A stretch of DNA of 64,000 nt from Rheum nobile (GCA_027886185.1 WOAB01000005.1:62001-126000); one strand, 5' to 3'; shown: positions 49,176 to 62,159, numbered from the stretch's first letter. Notes: a model not told the origin generated them from the sequence alone. Made by a program: numbers and translations.

Positions 49176-50113
49176 GGTTCAGAGTCAACCTGACATACCT
49201 CTTCGGCCTCAATACTTGGAGATTCCAACGAGTCAATGTGCACCCACGTCCCCGTTTCGCCAGAGCTGGTTGAGGCCAAGGTGGCTAGTGCATCTGCCAC
49301 TGTGTTCTGCTCACGAGGGATTTGGAGAACTTTGAACTCTTGAAATCCTGACAGAAGGCTCCGAGCCTTCTCTAAATAAGCTAACATTCGGGAAGACTTC
49401 GCTCCATACTCTTCTGAAACCTGATTCACGACCAATTGGGAGTCAGAGTAGACTACTACTTCCTTGCCCCCATAGTTCCGGACTGCGATCAAGCCCAAAA
49501 TTAGGGCCTCGTACTCAGATTCATTGTTAGTGGCCTCAAACCCCAGCTTTACCAAAGTTCTTATTATTTCCCCGGTTGGAGAAGTCAACACCAAACTTGC
49601 GCCGACTCCCATTCTGTTGCTAAATCCGTCAATCTGTAGCTCCCAAGGAGCCTATCGGTCAACACGTAACGACCATACTTGCGTCTCTGGACCCGATATA
49701 TGCCCCACAAACTCAGCTACGAAATCTGCGAGGATTTGGCCCTTGATTACAGTTCTACTAACAAATCGAATTTCGTATTGCCCCAGTTCAACCACCCAAC
49801 GTGCCACTCTGCCAGACAAATCCGAACTAGAAAACAAAGCCTTGAGCGGAAACGCAGTAATAACTGCAATCGGGTGAGCCTAAAAGTAGTGATTCAACTT
49901 CCTTGATGTAGTCATCAATGCCAAGAGTAACTTTTCCATAGGTGTGTACCGCATCTCTGCATCTAAAAGCGTTTTGCTGATGTAATAAACCGGGTGTTGA
50001 ACTCTGTCCATTTCCTTGATAAGAACACCGCTAATTGCCTTATCTGAAACTGCTAAATAGAGAAACAACTCCTCCCCTCCTTTAGGAACCATGAGAATAG
50101 GAGGCCTCTGCAA
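49176..50113 (-). pseudogene. G3 RNase H regions
   Basis: A Gypsy RNase H-like segment (LFLYLAVSDKAISGVLI, YYISKTLLDAE) is followed by a second, plant/bacterial-type RNase H (ATNNESEYEALILGL, VVVYSDSQLVVNQV, REQNTVADALATLAS). Two RNase H regions are a hallmark of the Tat lineage. Stops separate the pieces (for example near 49879 and 49650). Confidence 0.85.
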
Positions 50114-50119
50114 ATAATC

Positions 50120-51090
50120 TCAGTGTTCTGACAACGAACGCTCGCACTCATCATCCCACTGGAATATACGATCCCCCTTTAGCAGTTTGAAGAAGGCGCT
50201 ACACCTGTTAGAAGATCTACTAATGAAACGGTTCAGCGCTGCAGCCATTCTTGTGAGCTTATGCACGTCTTTCACATTACTCGGACTCTTGATGGCCTGA
50301 ATTGCTGAAATTTGATCTGGGCTGGCTTTAATGCCTCTCCTCGTCACTAGATGCCCCAGAAACTTCCCTAAACTCACTCCAAAAGCACACTTGGAAGCAT
50401 TGAGTCACAAATTATATTTCTTCATGACATCAAATACATGTTAGAGGTCTGTCAAATGGTCAACCTCATGCCTGCTCTTTACTACCATGTCATCAATATA
50501 CACCTCCATTGTATCACCGAGCAAATATGAGAATAGATTGATGAAGTGGCCGCGACATTCTTGAGACCAAAGGGCATTACCTTGTAGCAAAAGATTCCTC
50601 TTGGAGTCAAAAACACAGTTTTCTCTTGATCATCCTCAAATAGGGGGATTTGATGGTATCCCCTATAAGCATCTAGGAAGCTCATCCTTGCATGACCTAC
50701 TGTAGCATCTACCAATTGATCAATCTTGGGGAGAGGAAACATGACTTTAGGACACGCCTTGTTCAAGTCAGTGAAATCAACACATACTCTCCAATCCCCA
50801 CTCTTCTTCTTGACCACCACAGTATTAGCTACCCAAGTTGGATACTGCACTTCCCTGATTGCCCCGGCCTCTAACAATTTCTCTACCTCAGCCACGACTG
50901 CATCAGAATGCTCAACTGAGGAGCGCCTAGACCTTTGCACCACGCGCTTAGCATCTAGTCGAACACTCAATCTGTGGCAAGCAGTATCTGGTGCTAGACC
51001 CGACATTTCATACGGGCTCCATGCAAAAACTACCCGATTTCTCCTTAGAAGCCCAGACAGGGACTCCAGCTCATCACCTGAATGTTAGCT
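50120..51090 (-). pseudogene. G3 reverse transcriptase
   Basis: WRVCVDFTDLNKACPK, SFLDAYRGYHQI and KVMPFGLKN are in one frame. The frame is lost near 50540, and the catalytic YIDDM motif follows in another frame. LGHLVTRRGIKASPDQ is downstream at 50340. Stops near 50407 and 50443 confirm decay. Confidence 0.85.
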
Positions 51091-51127
51091 CCAACTAAAA
51101 AATATTTATCCGGCTCAGAAGGACTTA

Positions 51128-51900
51128 CTAAGACTTTTTGCAGGGACTCCACCGACTTGTCTGCTGGAGGTGTGCCCACCTCGTCAGCACCTGGGGCACG
51201 ACATGCATCATATGGACGTATGCACGAGCTGCCCTAACTCCCATGCACTGGCGTGCTGTGCTCTGGTCTCCTCGTATCTTGACATCTCTTCCGGAATGAG
51301 AGAAAATGATTAGTTGAGGCAGAGTTGAATGCACAACTCCCATGAGATGTATCCACGGACGACCCAAAATAGCATTGTATGAAGACGATGCATTAACAAC
51401 CAGGAACTCAACTGTCACCGCCTTCTCCCCCAATGTCACTGTCTCACGCAACATTCCCAATGGCCACACTGGAAGGGACCCGAGACCAAATAACTGAGTT
51501 AAAACAGGAATCAGGTCTTCCTGCTTCTTTTCGAGCTTCTTGAATGTATCAAAAAGCATGAGGTCCACCGACCTCCTAGAATCAACCAACACTCTGTGCA
51601 CGTCAAATGCCCCTATCTCCACCATAAGAATCAATGGATCGTTATGCGGGAGTTGGATCCCGTGTAGGTCCTCATTTGAGAAAGCTAGCAACATTGTATC
51701 TTCCAACTTTTGTCTCTTGACGGGCACTTGATCTGCCTTCATCACCTCTAAGGCATGACACTTCTAGCGATAATCATGCATGAATGCTCCAAATTGCTTA
51801 ACTGTCGACTCAATCACATGAATCACTTGTCTCTGCACATCTTTCGCCTTTTCACCCTGTGCATCTGAGTTATTCTGCTTTGCCTGATTCCCTCATGAGT
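51128..51900 (-). pseudogene. G3 aspartic protease region
   Basis: Contains LILMVEIGAFDVHRVLVDSRRSVDLMLFDTF and YNAILGRPWIHLMGVVHSTL split into recognisable Tat protease blocks; the active-site triplet is altered to DSR. A stop near 51764 lies upstream. The hAT MITE separates it from gag. Confidence 0.8.
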
Positions 51901-51910
51901 TGGCGCCGAG

Positions 51911-52355
51911 TAGACCTGATCAAACACGGGTTCGGGACGGACCTATTTTTACGGCCCGTTTAAGCGGGCCAAGTCCAGGCCCGACCCGTTATTCGGGCCA
52001 TAATCCTTAACCTGACTCGGCCCGCTTAACGGGCTGGGCCGGCCCATGGGCGGCCCGGTTGGACATTTTCAAGTATATTTTTTATTTTTATTTTATTTTC
52101 CAAACTAATTATTTAATACTATTAATAAGAAAAGGGTAATTAATTTTAGGTTAGGTTTTTTTATTATACATATTTGTTATATATTTTTATATTATCTAAA
52201 AATAATACACGGGCCGGGCCGGGCCGAGCGGCCCATACGAGCCTAAACCCTAAACCGGGCCCGACCCGCTTACCCGTTCGGGCTAGAATCCTTGTCCAGG
52301 CCCGTATTATTTGGCGGGCGGGCCGGGCGGGCCAACCCGCGTTTGCTCAGGTCTA
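51911..52355. mobile_element. hAT-type MITE
   Basis: 445 bp with terminal inverted repeats TAGACCTGATCAAACACGGG and TAGACCTGAGCAAACGCGGG. A perfect 8-bp target-site duplication GCGCCGAG lies at 51903-51910 and 52356-52363. Ends are rich in GGGCC/CCCGG and the centre is AT-rich. No coding capacity. Confidence 0.93.
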
Positions 52356-52363
52356 GCGCCGAG

Positions 52364-54027
52364 TCAATAAACTCATTCAAGAACACCTGAGAAACCCACT
52401 TCTCCAGCATAGATTTGAAAGCTTTGCACTCTCCGATAAGGTGTCCCTTCTCCATGTGGAAAGAAAAATACCTAGACATGTCTCTGTCCTTGGCCTCTGC
52501 TTTCATCTTAGCCGGGCAAGAGAAGAACGACTTCTCCTTAATCTGCGGTAGGATGCGATAGATGGGCATCCTGAAAACTGTGTGCACATCCTGCTGAACT
52601 GAAGCGGGCGGAAGGCCTTTGTCTCTAGAGGACGCAGATTTCCTCCTATCACCGCCCCCTTGACGTGCTGGGGGAGATGAAGATCTCTTGTCACGTGAAG
52701 GCTTTGCATCATCCTCCAACTTCATATACTACATGACCCGCTCTTGTAACTCAGAAACTCCTGCAGGCATTCTCAACGTCAGGCTCTCTTGCAACTTACT
52801 GTCACGCAGGAGGACGAGTCTGAAAGTTGTCACTATAACCGACTCCTAGCACCCCTCCATATCAGCATAGCACTCCATGAACCTGGGAGCGAATTACAGA
52901 AGAGTTTCCCCCCTGCGCATTTTCAAATCAAATAATGCATCCATAGAAGTAGGATCCTTACTATTCGCAGTAAAGTGGGACACAAATATCTTTGCTAATT
53001 GATCCCACAAATATCTTTGCTAATTGATCCCAAGCATGGATAGAATTAGGCTCTAATGAAACCATTTAGAAACTGTCTTGCCTAAACTCACAGGGAACAT
53101 TTTACACATCAAAGCATCATTGGACACCCACAAAGCCGTCTTATGAGTAAAGGAAGCTATATGCACAACATGGTCGGTCTTTCCATCATAAAGCTCAAAA
53201 GATGGAGAAGAAAACTTAGTCGGGGGCTGCTGTTCACGAATGAATCTGGCGAATGGTGTGGATGTCATACGCGCAAGCCTGATTTCAGCCTGCTCTTGCA
53301 CGTTAATCAAAGATTCACCCTGGTTGTCAAGAAGACGAAGCAAACGCCACTGTGCCTCTTCCAAATGTCCTGGACGACTCGGGGATCTACAGCCTGACTC
53401 AACAGATACGGACCTCTCCATGCGCACAGATGAACGGGACCGGGATCGACAACCCTCTGAGCGTTGGCCACTTCGCCCCTCCCGTCGCCTCGAGCGTGAA
53501 CGCTGGCGTGCCCCGGCTCGCGGCTGCGACATGCGTGACTTTGAACGGCCACGACTCGGCCTAGACGCCGACGACGAGGATGAGGACCGAAAACCTCCCC
53601 AACACCTTCCAACTCCTTCACGTGGCTGACTGCGTGAATTATCCTCGCGACTGGGTTCACTGCCTCTCCTGGGAACCCTACTAGCATGATCTCGACGATC
53701 ATCCTCGTCTCGGACCACACGTCCTTTCGGGACCTCCAAGACGCTAGAAAGTATGCGCCCATCCCTAGTAGCGTGTGAATCATCAATCAGGCACTTCCCT
53801 GCAGAGCGCTCTGCCCTCCTGCGCGCTACACTCAATTCTTCCCGGATCAATTGCATCTCGCGGTCACGGCTCGCTAAAGCTTTAGCGAGCTCCGCCATCT
53901 AGCGGTCCTTCTCGGTAACCGCAGCCTTCAACTCCGCATGTCAACGCGTGACTTTGGCCTGTACGACCCCATCAGTAGGTGGGTTTGCCGATCCAGACGT
54001 GCTGGTGTTTCTCCTAGCGGCAACCAT
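52364..54027 (-). pseudogene. G3 gag
   Basis: The start codon at 54027 lies only 9 bases from the PBS (protein begins MVAARRNTSTSG). Stops near 53937 and 53898 break the N-terminus. An SR-rich stretch is followed by a gag domain (FARFIREQQPPTKF, ALWVSNDALMCKMFPVSLG). A 25-bp tandem duplication near 52984-53032 shifts the frame. The C-terminal part has a CX..H-type knuckle remnant (FHMEKGHLIGECKAFK). Nonfunctional. Confidence 0.85.
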
Positions 54028-54035
54028 CGTCGTCG

Positions 54036-54053
54036 TTCCCACAGATGATGCCA
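54036..54053 (-). other. G3 primer binding site
   Basis: Minus-strand TGGCATCATCTGTGGGAA, 2 bases inside the 5' LTR, similar to the TGGCGCC..CTGTGGGAA sites of Tat elements. Confidence 0.7.
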
Positions 54054-54055
54054 AA

Positions 54056-54494
54056 TGTAGAAGTAGGAATCTGATCTTTCATGCGGATTCGAACTGGAAC
54101 GACTTTATCCGATGATCTCCGTACTCCAGATGAAGTAACTAACCTTTCAGATGAACCTGAAACCACAAAACGAGTCAACGAGAGGGCTGAATCTCTCCTA
54201 AAGCCCCTCTGACGCTCAAGTCAGGCAAAAAACTCTCTTTCAACAATGGTGGTAGCCAAAAGGAAGAAGAAGAACGTAGTCGAGAGAGAGAGAAAGATAA
54301 CTAGGTTAAGAATATTTGTACATGAGCTTGAATAAGCTAACTTCGTTATGGGCCTATTAATTGATATGCCCATTAAGTACTTTTAATGAATAAAAGGTTG
54401 TTGTTATATTTACTTTTTATCCACAATTAATTATCCTTTATTGAAAAAAATAACTAATTAAAAATAAATAAGGAAAGTGGAATTTCCCTCATCA
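54056..54494 (-). repeat. G3 5' LTR
   Basis: 439 bp, partner of 43996-44431, followed by GTTGT. Confidence 0.88.
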
Positions 54495-55599
54495 GTTGTC
54501 AAGTACGTAGTTCGCTTAGTAAATTCAATATTAATGAACTACAAGAAAACCTATCATTTGTTAAATTTATACTTACAACTTTGAATGAAAAATATCTTAG
54601 TAGTAGATTTTACTCTACCACAAAATAAAAGAGTATATTTCTTTAGATTGTTTAAGAAGGAAGATTGCAATTGAGAATTCTTATTATGGTTATTATGATT
54701 ATATTACTTGCAAAATATGATTAAATTTTAGTTAAGATTGTTTAGACTATGTAAAATAAATAATTAAACGATGTAAAAAAATATGTAACTAATATTTAAT
54801 AGATATCCATTCCTTTTTAATAAATAAAATATCCCATCTTAATTATTTAACAAAAATAAGAAAGTGAAGAAAACTGCATCGTAGGGAGTATGTGTATATT
54901 AGGAATAGCTGTAAAATTTTATGTAGTTTTAAAAATTTATAAATCAAGCAAGAAAATCCTTTATTGAGCATTTGAGATAAGTGAAAATGGATAAAATCAT
55001 TGTGTTAGAAGATTAGATTGAGACATTAAAATAAAGAAGGTAAAAAAACAGATAAAAAATAAATCATTTCATCACATATATTTTGTTTAAAAGAATCTAG
55101 TATCTTAGTTCTAATTTATATGGAGGAATAAAATAAAGTATTATGAAATATATAAAAAATATTATATATTAAAAATATGATAATTATATAATCAATCAAG
55201 ATAAAAATAAATTTTGTTATCGTATAGAGGAAATTTTTACATCACATTTAAAAAAAAAAATTTCTCACCACAAATATTACAAAATTAATTAAAAAAATTA
55301 TCTAAGATCCTTATAAATTAGTTACACAAAAACCTTTCCACTTTGATTAATACTTTTATATAATCTCAATTAATTTTTATATAAAATAAGATTTTTTAAA
55401 ATTTCCCATGGAACAAACAATTCATAATACATTTTTGTAAGATAACTAAATATGTTTTCTATTTAACATTAAACTTTGGTTTAGATAACCATGGTGACTC
55501 TTTTCGATCATTGTTGTTTAGCATGTAGTTTAACATTTGTTATGAGCACTAATGCATTTTTATGTCACATTATTTTAATTTTCTAAAAAATCAAATCTC
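54495..55599. other. AT-rich noncoding DNA
   Basis: No gene recognised. At 55593-55609 a hairpin CTCGTGC-TTG-GCACGGG resembles a Helitron 3' end, but no CTAG follows. Confidence 0.6.
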
Positions 55600-56575
55600 G
55601 TGCTTGGCACGGGCAATATGAGAGCAAATGCAGCAGAGAGGAAGATTGAGTTGTATACCAACCTTGTAATGAATGAAAAAGAGGACAAAGTTCTACAACA
55701 AGTGACGCAAAAGAATCCAAATGAAGGTGTTATTCATCATACTACCATTCTTCCAACAATTCCACCAATGACACAGAACGAATAAGTGGCACACACGATT
55801 CCAACTAAAGGCGGTGTTCATCATATTGCCATTTTCCCAATAGCTCTACCAATGACGCAGATCCAAGACAATAAGGAATATATCAGGTCATTTTTTACAA
55901 ATGTCATGCCGCCTAACAATGAAATCAGATAAATAGATGAAATCATTGAAGTTGATAACGAATCAGGGTTAAGAAGAGTAAATAGGGACGAAGTCAGAGC
56001 AAAAAAAACAAAAGAAAGAGTCCCATTTCAGTAGAAGACATTATATACTGAGCAACGATGATGATGACATTGAAGTTACTTCATCAAGAAACAAAGCAAA
56101 GGAGCAAATTATAGATGATGGGAATGGTGATTGATATTATAGATATGATGAAGATTTTATCGAGGATGACATAGTAGTTGGTCTTGATGATGGTGGTGAC
56201 TATGCTTCAGGTAATGATGTATGTAATTATGGTCTTGATGATGGTGGCGACTATGCTTCAGGTGATGATGTATATAATTATGGTCTTGGTGATTTTTGGG
56301 ATGAAAAAAATGGAAATCACGGATCAGTCAACGAGGAGCAATTGATATAGAGGAGGACCAACAAGTCTTTGATGTTGACTAAGACATGCTTAGAGAAATT
56401 GAACAGAAGTATTATCCATCAGAAAGGGACATGCAAGCAATGTTGGTGCAAGATGATGATATAGTTGATAACAATGATAAAAAAGAAGTGAAGGTTGGAG
56501 AGTACTTCAATTCTATAGAGTTCAAAAGTGCACTATCTATGATAGCAATGAAAATCTGCTTTGAGATGCATATAA
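55600..56575 (+). pseudogene. MULE (MuDR-like) transposase, N-terminal region
   Basis: Acidic N-terminal region broken by stops, with a duplicated ~54-bp segment (GLDDGGDYASG twice, near 56182-56285) and a second internal repeat (NPNEGVIHHTTILP / KGGVHHIAIFP). Its last open part, 56386-56575, reads VGEYFNSIEFKSALSMIAM, the start of a MuDR DNA-binding region. It is cut at TATAA by solo LTR D. The frame resumes directly at 60091. Confidence 0.75.
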
Positions 56576-59500
56576 TGTAACACCCCTGACTTATGTCGGT
56601 AGTGCCACACGCTAGTGACCTTAGACGTTAATGTCCAAAGTCACCCTAGGCTTTAATCGGAACAATTAAGCTTAAAGAAATACATAAAAATTAAATAATG
56701 AAAGAATAATCAGGGAAATACTTTTTAAATAAAACTCAATCTTTTATTAAGATTCCTCTCGTAAAATGAGAAGGACGGTTTTACAACGAAGTGAAGTGAC
56801 ATCGAAAGACTCTTTTAAAGAAACCCTAATTACATAACTATGTATTACATTTATTTCAAATTAAGCATACACCCCCTAGAAATATTACTTCTTAAAACGC
56901 AAACTTCAACTGCAAGCCTTCTCTTCGATTGGTTACCTCAAATCGTCGGGGAAATTACCTCTGATGTGCCGTAAGGGATGGATGACACCAGCCAACCATG
57001 CAAAGAATAAAATCGGTTGGTTAGTCTAATGAAAGACTAAGCAAGAGTTCAAGCAGAGTGATTCTAGGGATCGTAACCGATTACTATAATTGTCCCTCGA
57101 ATAATAACCGAAGGACGATATATAACCCCAAAACTTTCACGAAATGAGAGAAAAAGGTATGAATCGAAAAAAGACTCCAAAGGAAATGAGTCTTTAGGAA
57201 ATATGAACAATTTTTGGAAACATTTAAGTTTATCACACAAAGTTTGCAAAACGACCTTGATTATTTGGGTCCACGACCAACCTCATCGCGTAATGTGAAT
57301 CCGGATTGGAAAGAGGACTTACTCTAAAACAAGAGTCTGGGCGGGTTCCACGTTGTACTTCTCGCCCGAGGGTATATTAATTATGTGTAAAACCACACTT
57401 ATCTTATTTAATTCCAAAACGCGCATTCACGTTTAAGGCTTTTATAACAAACCTCATAAAGAGAGGAAGAGTGGGATAAAGATCCCGAAGATTTGGCACT
57501 AGCTAAGTGCACAACCAATTATGCAATATAAGGGTACACTCATGACCAAAAGCATTAGGACCATAATCCTCCTAATGCCAAGTTATAAAGAAACGACTAT
57601 CCCTCACAAGATTTGGCACTAGCTAAGTGCACAACCACTTCTCTGAATAATCTTCTGAAACAATCACTTCTTCATGTGTAGGATAATAAAACCGCGGCTG
57701 TGTGTGTAATGCCGGAAACCCAAACTTAGGTGACGCTTGCCACCTTACGGACGGAATTCCACTACGAGCAAAGTTCTTGCAATGATCTAGGCAAAAATTC
57801 AGTATAACAGCGCCAAACACTCAAACATGCAGTTTTGCACACAAAATCTTCAACTTTTTAGTACAACTTAATCAAAGATGAAGTTTTTATGAACATATAG
57901 TAACAACTATTGAAATTACCTTATGAAAGTGTTTGTTTTCCCAAAGAACAACTCAAACATATTCATTCACAAGAAAGAACCATAAAATTCTTAACTTTTA
58001 CTAACATGTAAAGTAAAAGCTTAAAAAATATACCTCATTGTAATGGTAACTCCTTGAAACATCTTCTCCACCATTGAAGTTGGAAAAATCATCTTCATTT
58101 GCCATGGAAAAGAACTCTTGGAAATGGAAGAGAATGGAAGATGTGTTGTGGGAGGGAAATGGAAGAGTGATGGAGAGGTTTAGGGTTTAATTTTGGTCGT
58201 AATATTGATGAGATATGACGGGGTAATTAATGTTGTTAGGTGTGGACAAGTAACATTCAATTTTCTGGTTGTTTACTTCGTTCGTGACATACCATGTGCA
58301 TCCGTCCGTGACAGACCATGTGCATTCGTCCGTGATGGATGGCTCACTTTGGTCCGTCACGGACGGATACACATGGTCCGTCATGGACAAAACGATGCGT
58401 GAAATAGAAATCGTGTATATACATAAGGTTATAGCTAGCATACATACAACCTAATAATAAGGTTCCTTTTTATACATTATTAAACATACAGGTTTCCAAA
58501 CATCAACTTAAGACTTTTTATCCCAACTTAATTAAGACAACCAATTCATTGTCATTTAAGGAAAAATGGAATAAAATGCAAGAGTGAACCGTCATTTGTC
58601 TTGGATCGAAGAAAAAGTCTCGGTTTAGCTCCCTGCTTTATTCCCGTTCCAAATGTCAATCCGAGACGTACTCAAATCACAATAAACGAATTATATTAGA
58701 TAATTCATTTAACAATAAAATTTGAGATAGACAAAGTCTCGGTTTTTAATTGAATTTATTTACTCATAAATAAATCAATTTTAAGGCTTTTGATTAAACG
58801 ATTATCTATACGATTAAAATTAATTAATCATATATTCTAAATAATCATGACCTAAATAAATTAACAAAATAATTTATTTATAACCCTAAAATTTTCTAGG
58901 TCAAAATATTATTTAAATGAATAGCCAATATTTACTTATTCAAAAAATATAAGATAAAATTATAACAAAATTAATTAATTACATTTTTATTTTTTATATA
59001 TATTCTAAATAATCTTAAAAATATTTAACATAATCTGGAAAACACCGAAACCGGGTTTATGATTGCCAAACCAGTCGAGCAAAGACTTGCCGGAAAACAC
59101 CAAAATCGGGGCGGCTCCGGTGGATTACCGGCGGCGGTAACTTGGAGATTTCGTAGAGGACCCTTGGGCGCAGCTAGTAGTGCCTCCAATTTCTCAAACT
59201 CAACTCGCTAAGGGTTCGAATTTCCTTCTCAAACAGCTCGGAAATGCTTTTCTAGGGTTCTTCGATTCAAACACGAAATTGGATGATTTTGGGGTGTGAT
59301 CGGGGTTCTATTTATAGGGCTTTTGAAGGTGTTAATGCCCCTGACAAAATCCCTATGATAACTCCCTCCAATTAACTCCGATATGATCCAATTTCAATTC
59401 ATTCAAATCCGCTCTAAATGACGACGCAGATAAGATTTGAATTTTTTTTGGAATATTCGTCGCTTTTAATTCGAATTGATCTTCCCATTAGATGCGTCAT

Positions 59501-60085
59501 AATCCAATGTTAAATGCATATGAGTTAATTCGGACAAATCGAATCCGAGGTGGCCGCGAAATCGCCATTAAAGGAGCTAAGAAGCTCACACTGCAGCTGT
59601 ACAGGTGAAGTCGAGAGGTTGAAGAAACAATTTTGGGCTATTTACGAAAATGGCCCAAAACGTTTGGTTTTTGACAAAACCGTCCTCGTCAACATTCATA
59701 AATTGTAAAAATTGCCCAAACTTAATATTTTAAATTTGTAATATTTATTTAACCCAAAATTAAATTATATAACATTTAACTTAGGCTAAAATAATTTTAA
59801 GTTATATTTCTTATCAATTTAACCATACTTAAATCCTTAACAAAACTTTGTTAAATTGATTTAAATATTCTAGGTTAAATTTTTGTAAGTTTTATTTAAA
59901 TTAGACTTAACATAATATTCAGAATAATTTAAATAAATTAATAACTTATAATGTGTAACAACTTATAACAAGAACTCTATTTTATTTCTATTTTAGGAAT
60001 AATGAAATAATTACAAAATTCCTTTATTTAGATATAGAGTTGGAAAATTACACAAATATCCCTACTAGAAATGAGGGTTATTACA
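56576..60085 (-). mobile_element. Solo LTR D, 3.5 kb, inside the MULE gene
   Basis: 3510 bp, plus-strand view TGTAACACCCCTGAC to GAGGGTTATTACA. Perfect target-site duplication TATAA at 56571-56575 and 60086-60090. Shares with the G1 LTR a TTAGTCT...AGACTAA hairpin (57021-57041), an AAGACTC...GAGTCTT hairpin, and two copies of GGCACTAGCTAAGTGCAC (near 57496 and 57608). CCGTC..GACGG palindromes lie at 58285-58390. No genes within. Confidence 0.92.
59308..59319 (-). promoter_or_regulatory. LTR D TATA box
   Basis: Minus-strand CCCTATAAATAG; matches the G1-type LTR promoters and sets the orientation. Confidence 0.6.
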
Positions 60086-60090
60086 TATAA

Positions 60091-61857
60091 AGAGGTCTGA
60101 CAAGTCGACGTATGAGGTTACATGTATTGACTTCAATTGCACCTTTCTTTTGCCATGGCTCAATCTATCACAAAACGTCATTGTTTGTTGTGCGATAGTT
60201 TGTGTCGGATCATAGTTGTGGCATGCGAGTAATGCACAATCATCACAAAGGAGAAATTTCACGGGTGATTGCAGATAAAATACTCCACAAGTAATATTTC
60301 TTACCTTTGATCACTTGTTCTTCACAAAAGTCAATATCATTTGGTAATACATTGACTTTCTGTTATGTCATGTTTTTAAATGGCCGTAAAGGCATCCGTG
60401 CTTTAGAGATACATGATTTCATGTTAGAGTTGGGATTAAGGGCAAGCTACTACAAGGTCAATCGAGCACGGCTTAAAGCCTAGGATATGGCACATGATAC
60501 AGTTGAGCAAAGCTATACAACTATGTACTCTTACATGCACATGTTAGAGAAGTCAAATCCTGTAACATACACAAGAATAGTAAGAGATGCTGACCATCGA
60601 TTCAAGTATATTTTCTAGGCTTTAGGTGCATGGATAAGGGTAACGTCACATCTGAAAAAGGTTAGACTAGAAGTTTAGTATTTCAGGTCGTATTTGGTAA
60701 CAGCCAGGTCAAATATTTACACGACTGTGCATTTGTGAAAAACAATGCAAATGGATATTTCAAAACGCATGTGGTTTTGTCAAGTCTTATGTGTGAAATG
60801 TCTGGTCAAAGTATTAGCAAAATAGTTTGGCATATATAGGTAATCTCAGTTGACGGTACTCACCTGACTGCCTTGTTCAAGGGCATACTTCTCCTAGCGA
60901 CGACTCAAGATGGAAACGACCAAATATTTTCACTTGTTGTTGCCGTTGTTTATAGTGAGAACGATGATGCGCGATCATTTTTCTTTAGTGAACTGAAGGT
61001 TGTTCCAGATGATCTGAAGCTGTATTTTGTGTCTGACCGTCAATGTCATGTTAGCATTGGGAAGGCTTTGAGAAATAGCTATTTTTTCGTCAAGCATGGG
61101 CTTTGCATTTATCACATCTACCAAAAATCCAAGAGAAAGTATGGTAGGGGAGACATATTTGGCCTCTTCAAGAAAAAAAGCGAAGGCGTACACTGTGAAT
61201 GAGTTCAATCATCAGTTTGCTCAACTCATCGCTGCCTCTCTAGGGATTGGTCAATATCTTAAAGAAGCTGGACTTAACAACTGGGCGATGGCGCATTTTC
61301 ATAGGAACAGATTTAACATCATGACGACCAACAACGCTGAGTATCTTAATGGCCTTTGGAAAACCCAATGTTAGTGGCCTATTCTGGCCTTGTTTGATGT
61401 CATTCTGGAGACCATTGCTAAATGGTTTTGTGAATGAAGGGAAAAAGCAGATAAATGGGACCAAGTTTTGCCAACCTTTGTGTACACGCTGGTAGAACTG
61501 AACTACATAAGGTCAACTAAGATGAGTGTGCGAAGTCTTAGCGAGTTCAAAGTAGAGGTTATGCAAGGAACTATTAGATACTCTGTTAACCTAAATGTTG
61601 GTACATGTGATTGTAAATTGTTCCAGATTGATAAAGTTTCATGTGCTCATGCCATAGCGGTTGCAAGTGATAGAGGGATGCCACTCACTAATCTCGTTAA
61701 TCTCATGTTCAAGAATGAATTGGTGAGAGAAGTTTACAAGGAAACTGTGCATCTTGTTCCTCCACCAAACCAATGGTCAGTTCCAAAAGTTGTGTCATCC
61801 ATTAGATGCTATGCACCACCGGTAAGGCGTCCTCTTGAAAGACCACATATTAACTAA
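60091..61857 (+). pseudogene. MULE transposase, central and C-terminal region
   Basis: After the LTR the frame continues KRSDKSTYEVTCIDF. Later blocks are SYYKVNRARLKA, MLEKSNPVTYTRI, VDGTHL (first catalytic D), TTQDGNDQIFSLV, SDRQCHVSIGKAL (second D), NNAEYLNGLWK (E region), and a SWIM zinc finger CDCKLFQIDKVSCAHAIA near the end. Stops (for example 60481, 60618, 61375, 61434) and a frameshift in an A-run near 61170 inactivate it. It ends with TAA at 61855-61857. Terminal inverted repeats were not identified. Confidence 0.88.
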
Positions 61858-62159
61858 TTTAGGGCGATGTGGGAGTTGGGTTATTCTAGGATGATGTGTG
61901 TTCTTATTGCAGCATCTGATGACACAACAAGAAAAACTATAGGATGAGAAGGATTGATGGGTGACATTCGCTAGGGCTTGGTACTATATGTTGGTTTAGG
62001 TTCCTTTTTGTTGAAAATTATCACCTTGTTGGTGTTTTTGGTGGTTTATGTTACTAAGCATCGTCGTGTAAATGGTTTCTTTGTTGTTTATGGGTTTTAA
62101 GGGCTCCCATTCTTATAGCTTGTCGTTTGATATGTTATCGAAATGAGTCATTATTGGAC
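61858..62159. other. Noncoding DNA after the MULE gene
   Basis: No gene seen. Probably the 3' part of the MULE. Confidence 0.5.

Larger units (their letters stand above)
43996..54494 (-). mobile_element. G3: older Tat-like Ty3/Gypsy element
   Basis: LTRs at 43996-44431 and 54056-54494 (TGTAGAAGTAGGAATC to CCTCATCA), minus orientation, near-matching target-site duplication GTTGG/GTTGT. Order from right: LTR, PBS, gag, protease, RT, two RNase H regions, integrase, tandem repeats, LTR. Split by solo LTR C (46932-49175) and a hAT MITE (51911-52355). Many stops and frameshifts. Confidence 0.9.

Noticed and set aside
55593..55609. Helitron 3' end before the MULE
   Set aside because: The hairpin is present but no CTAG and no matching 5' end were found, so I list it only as a note.
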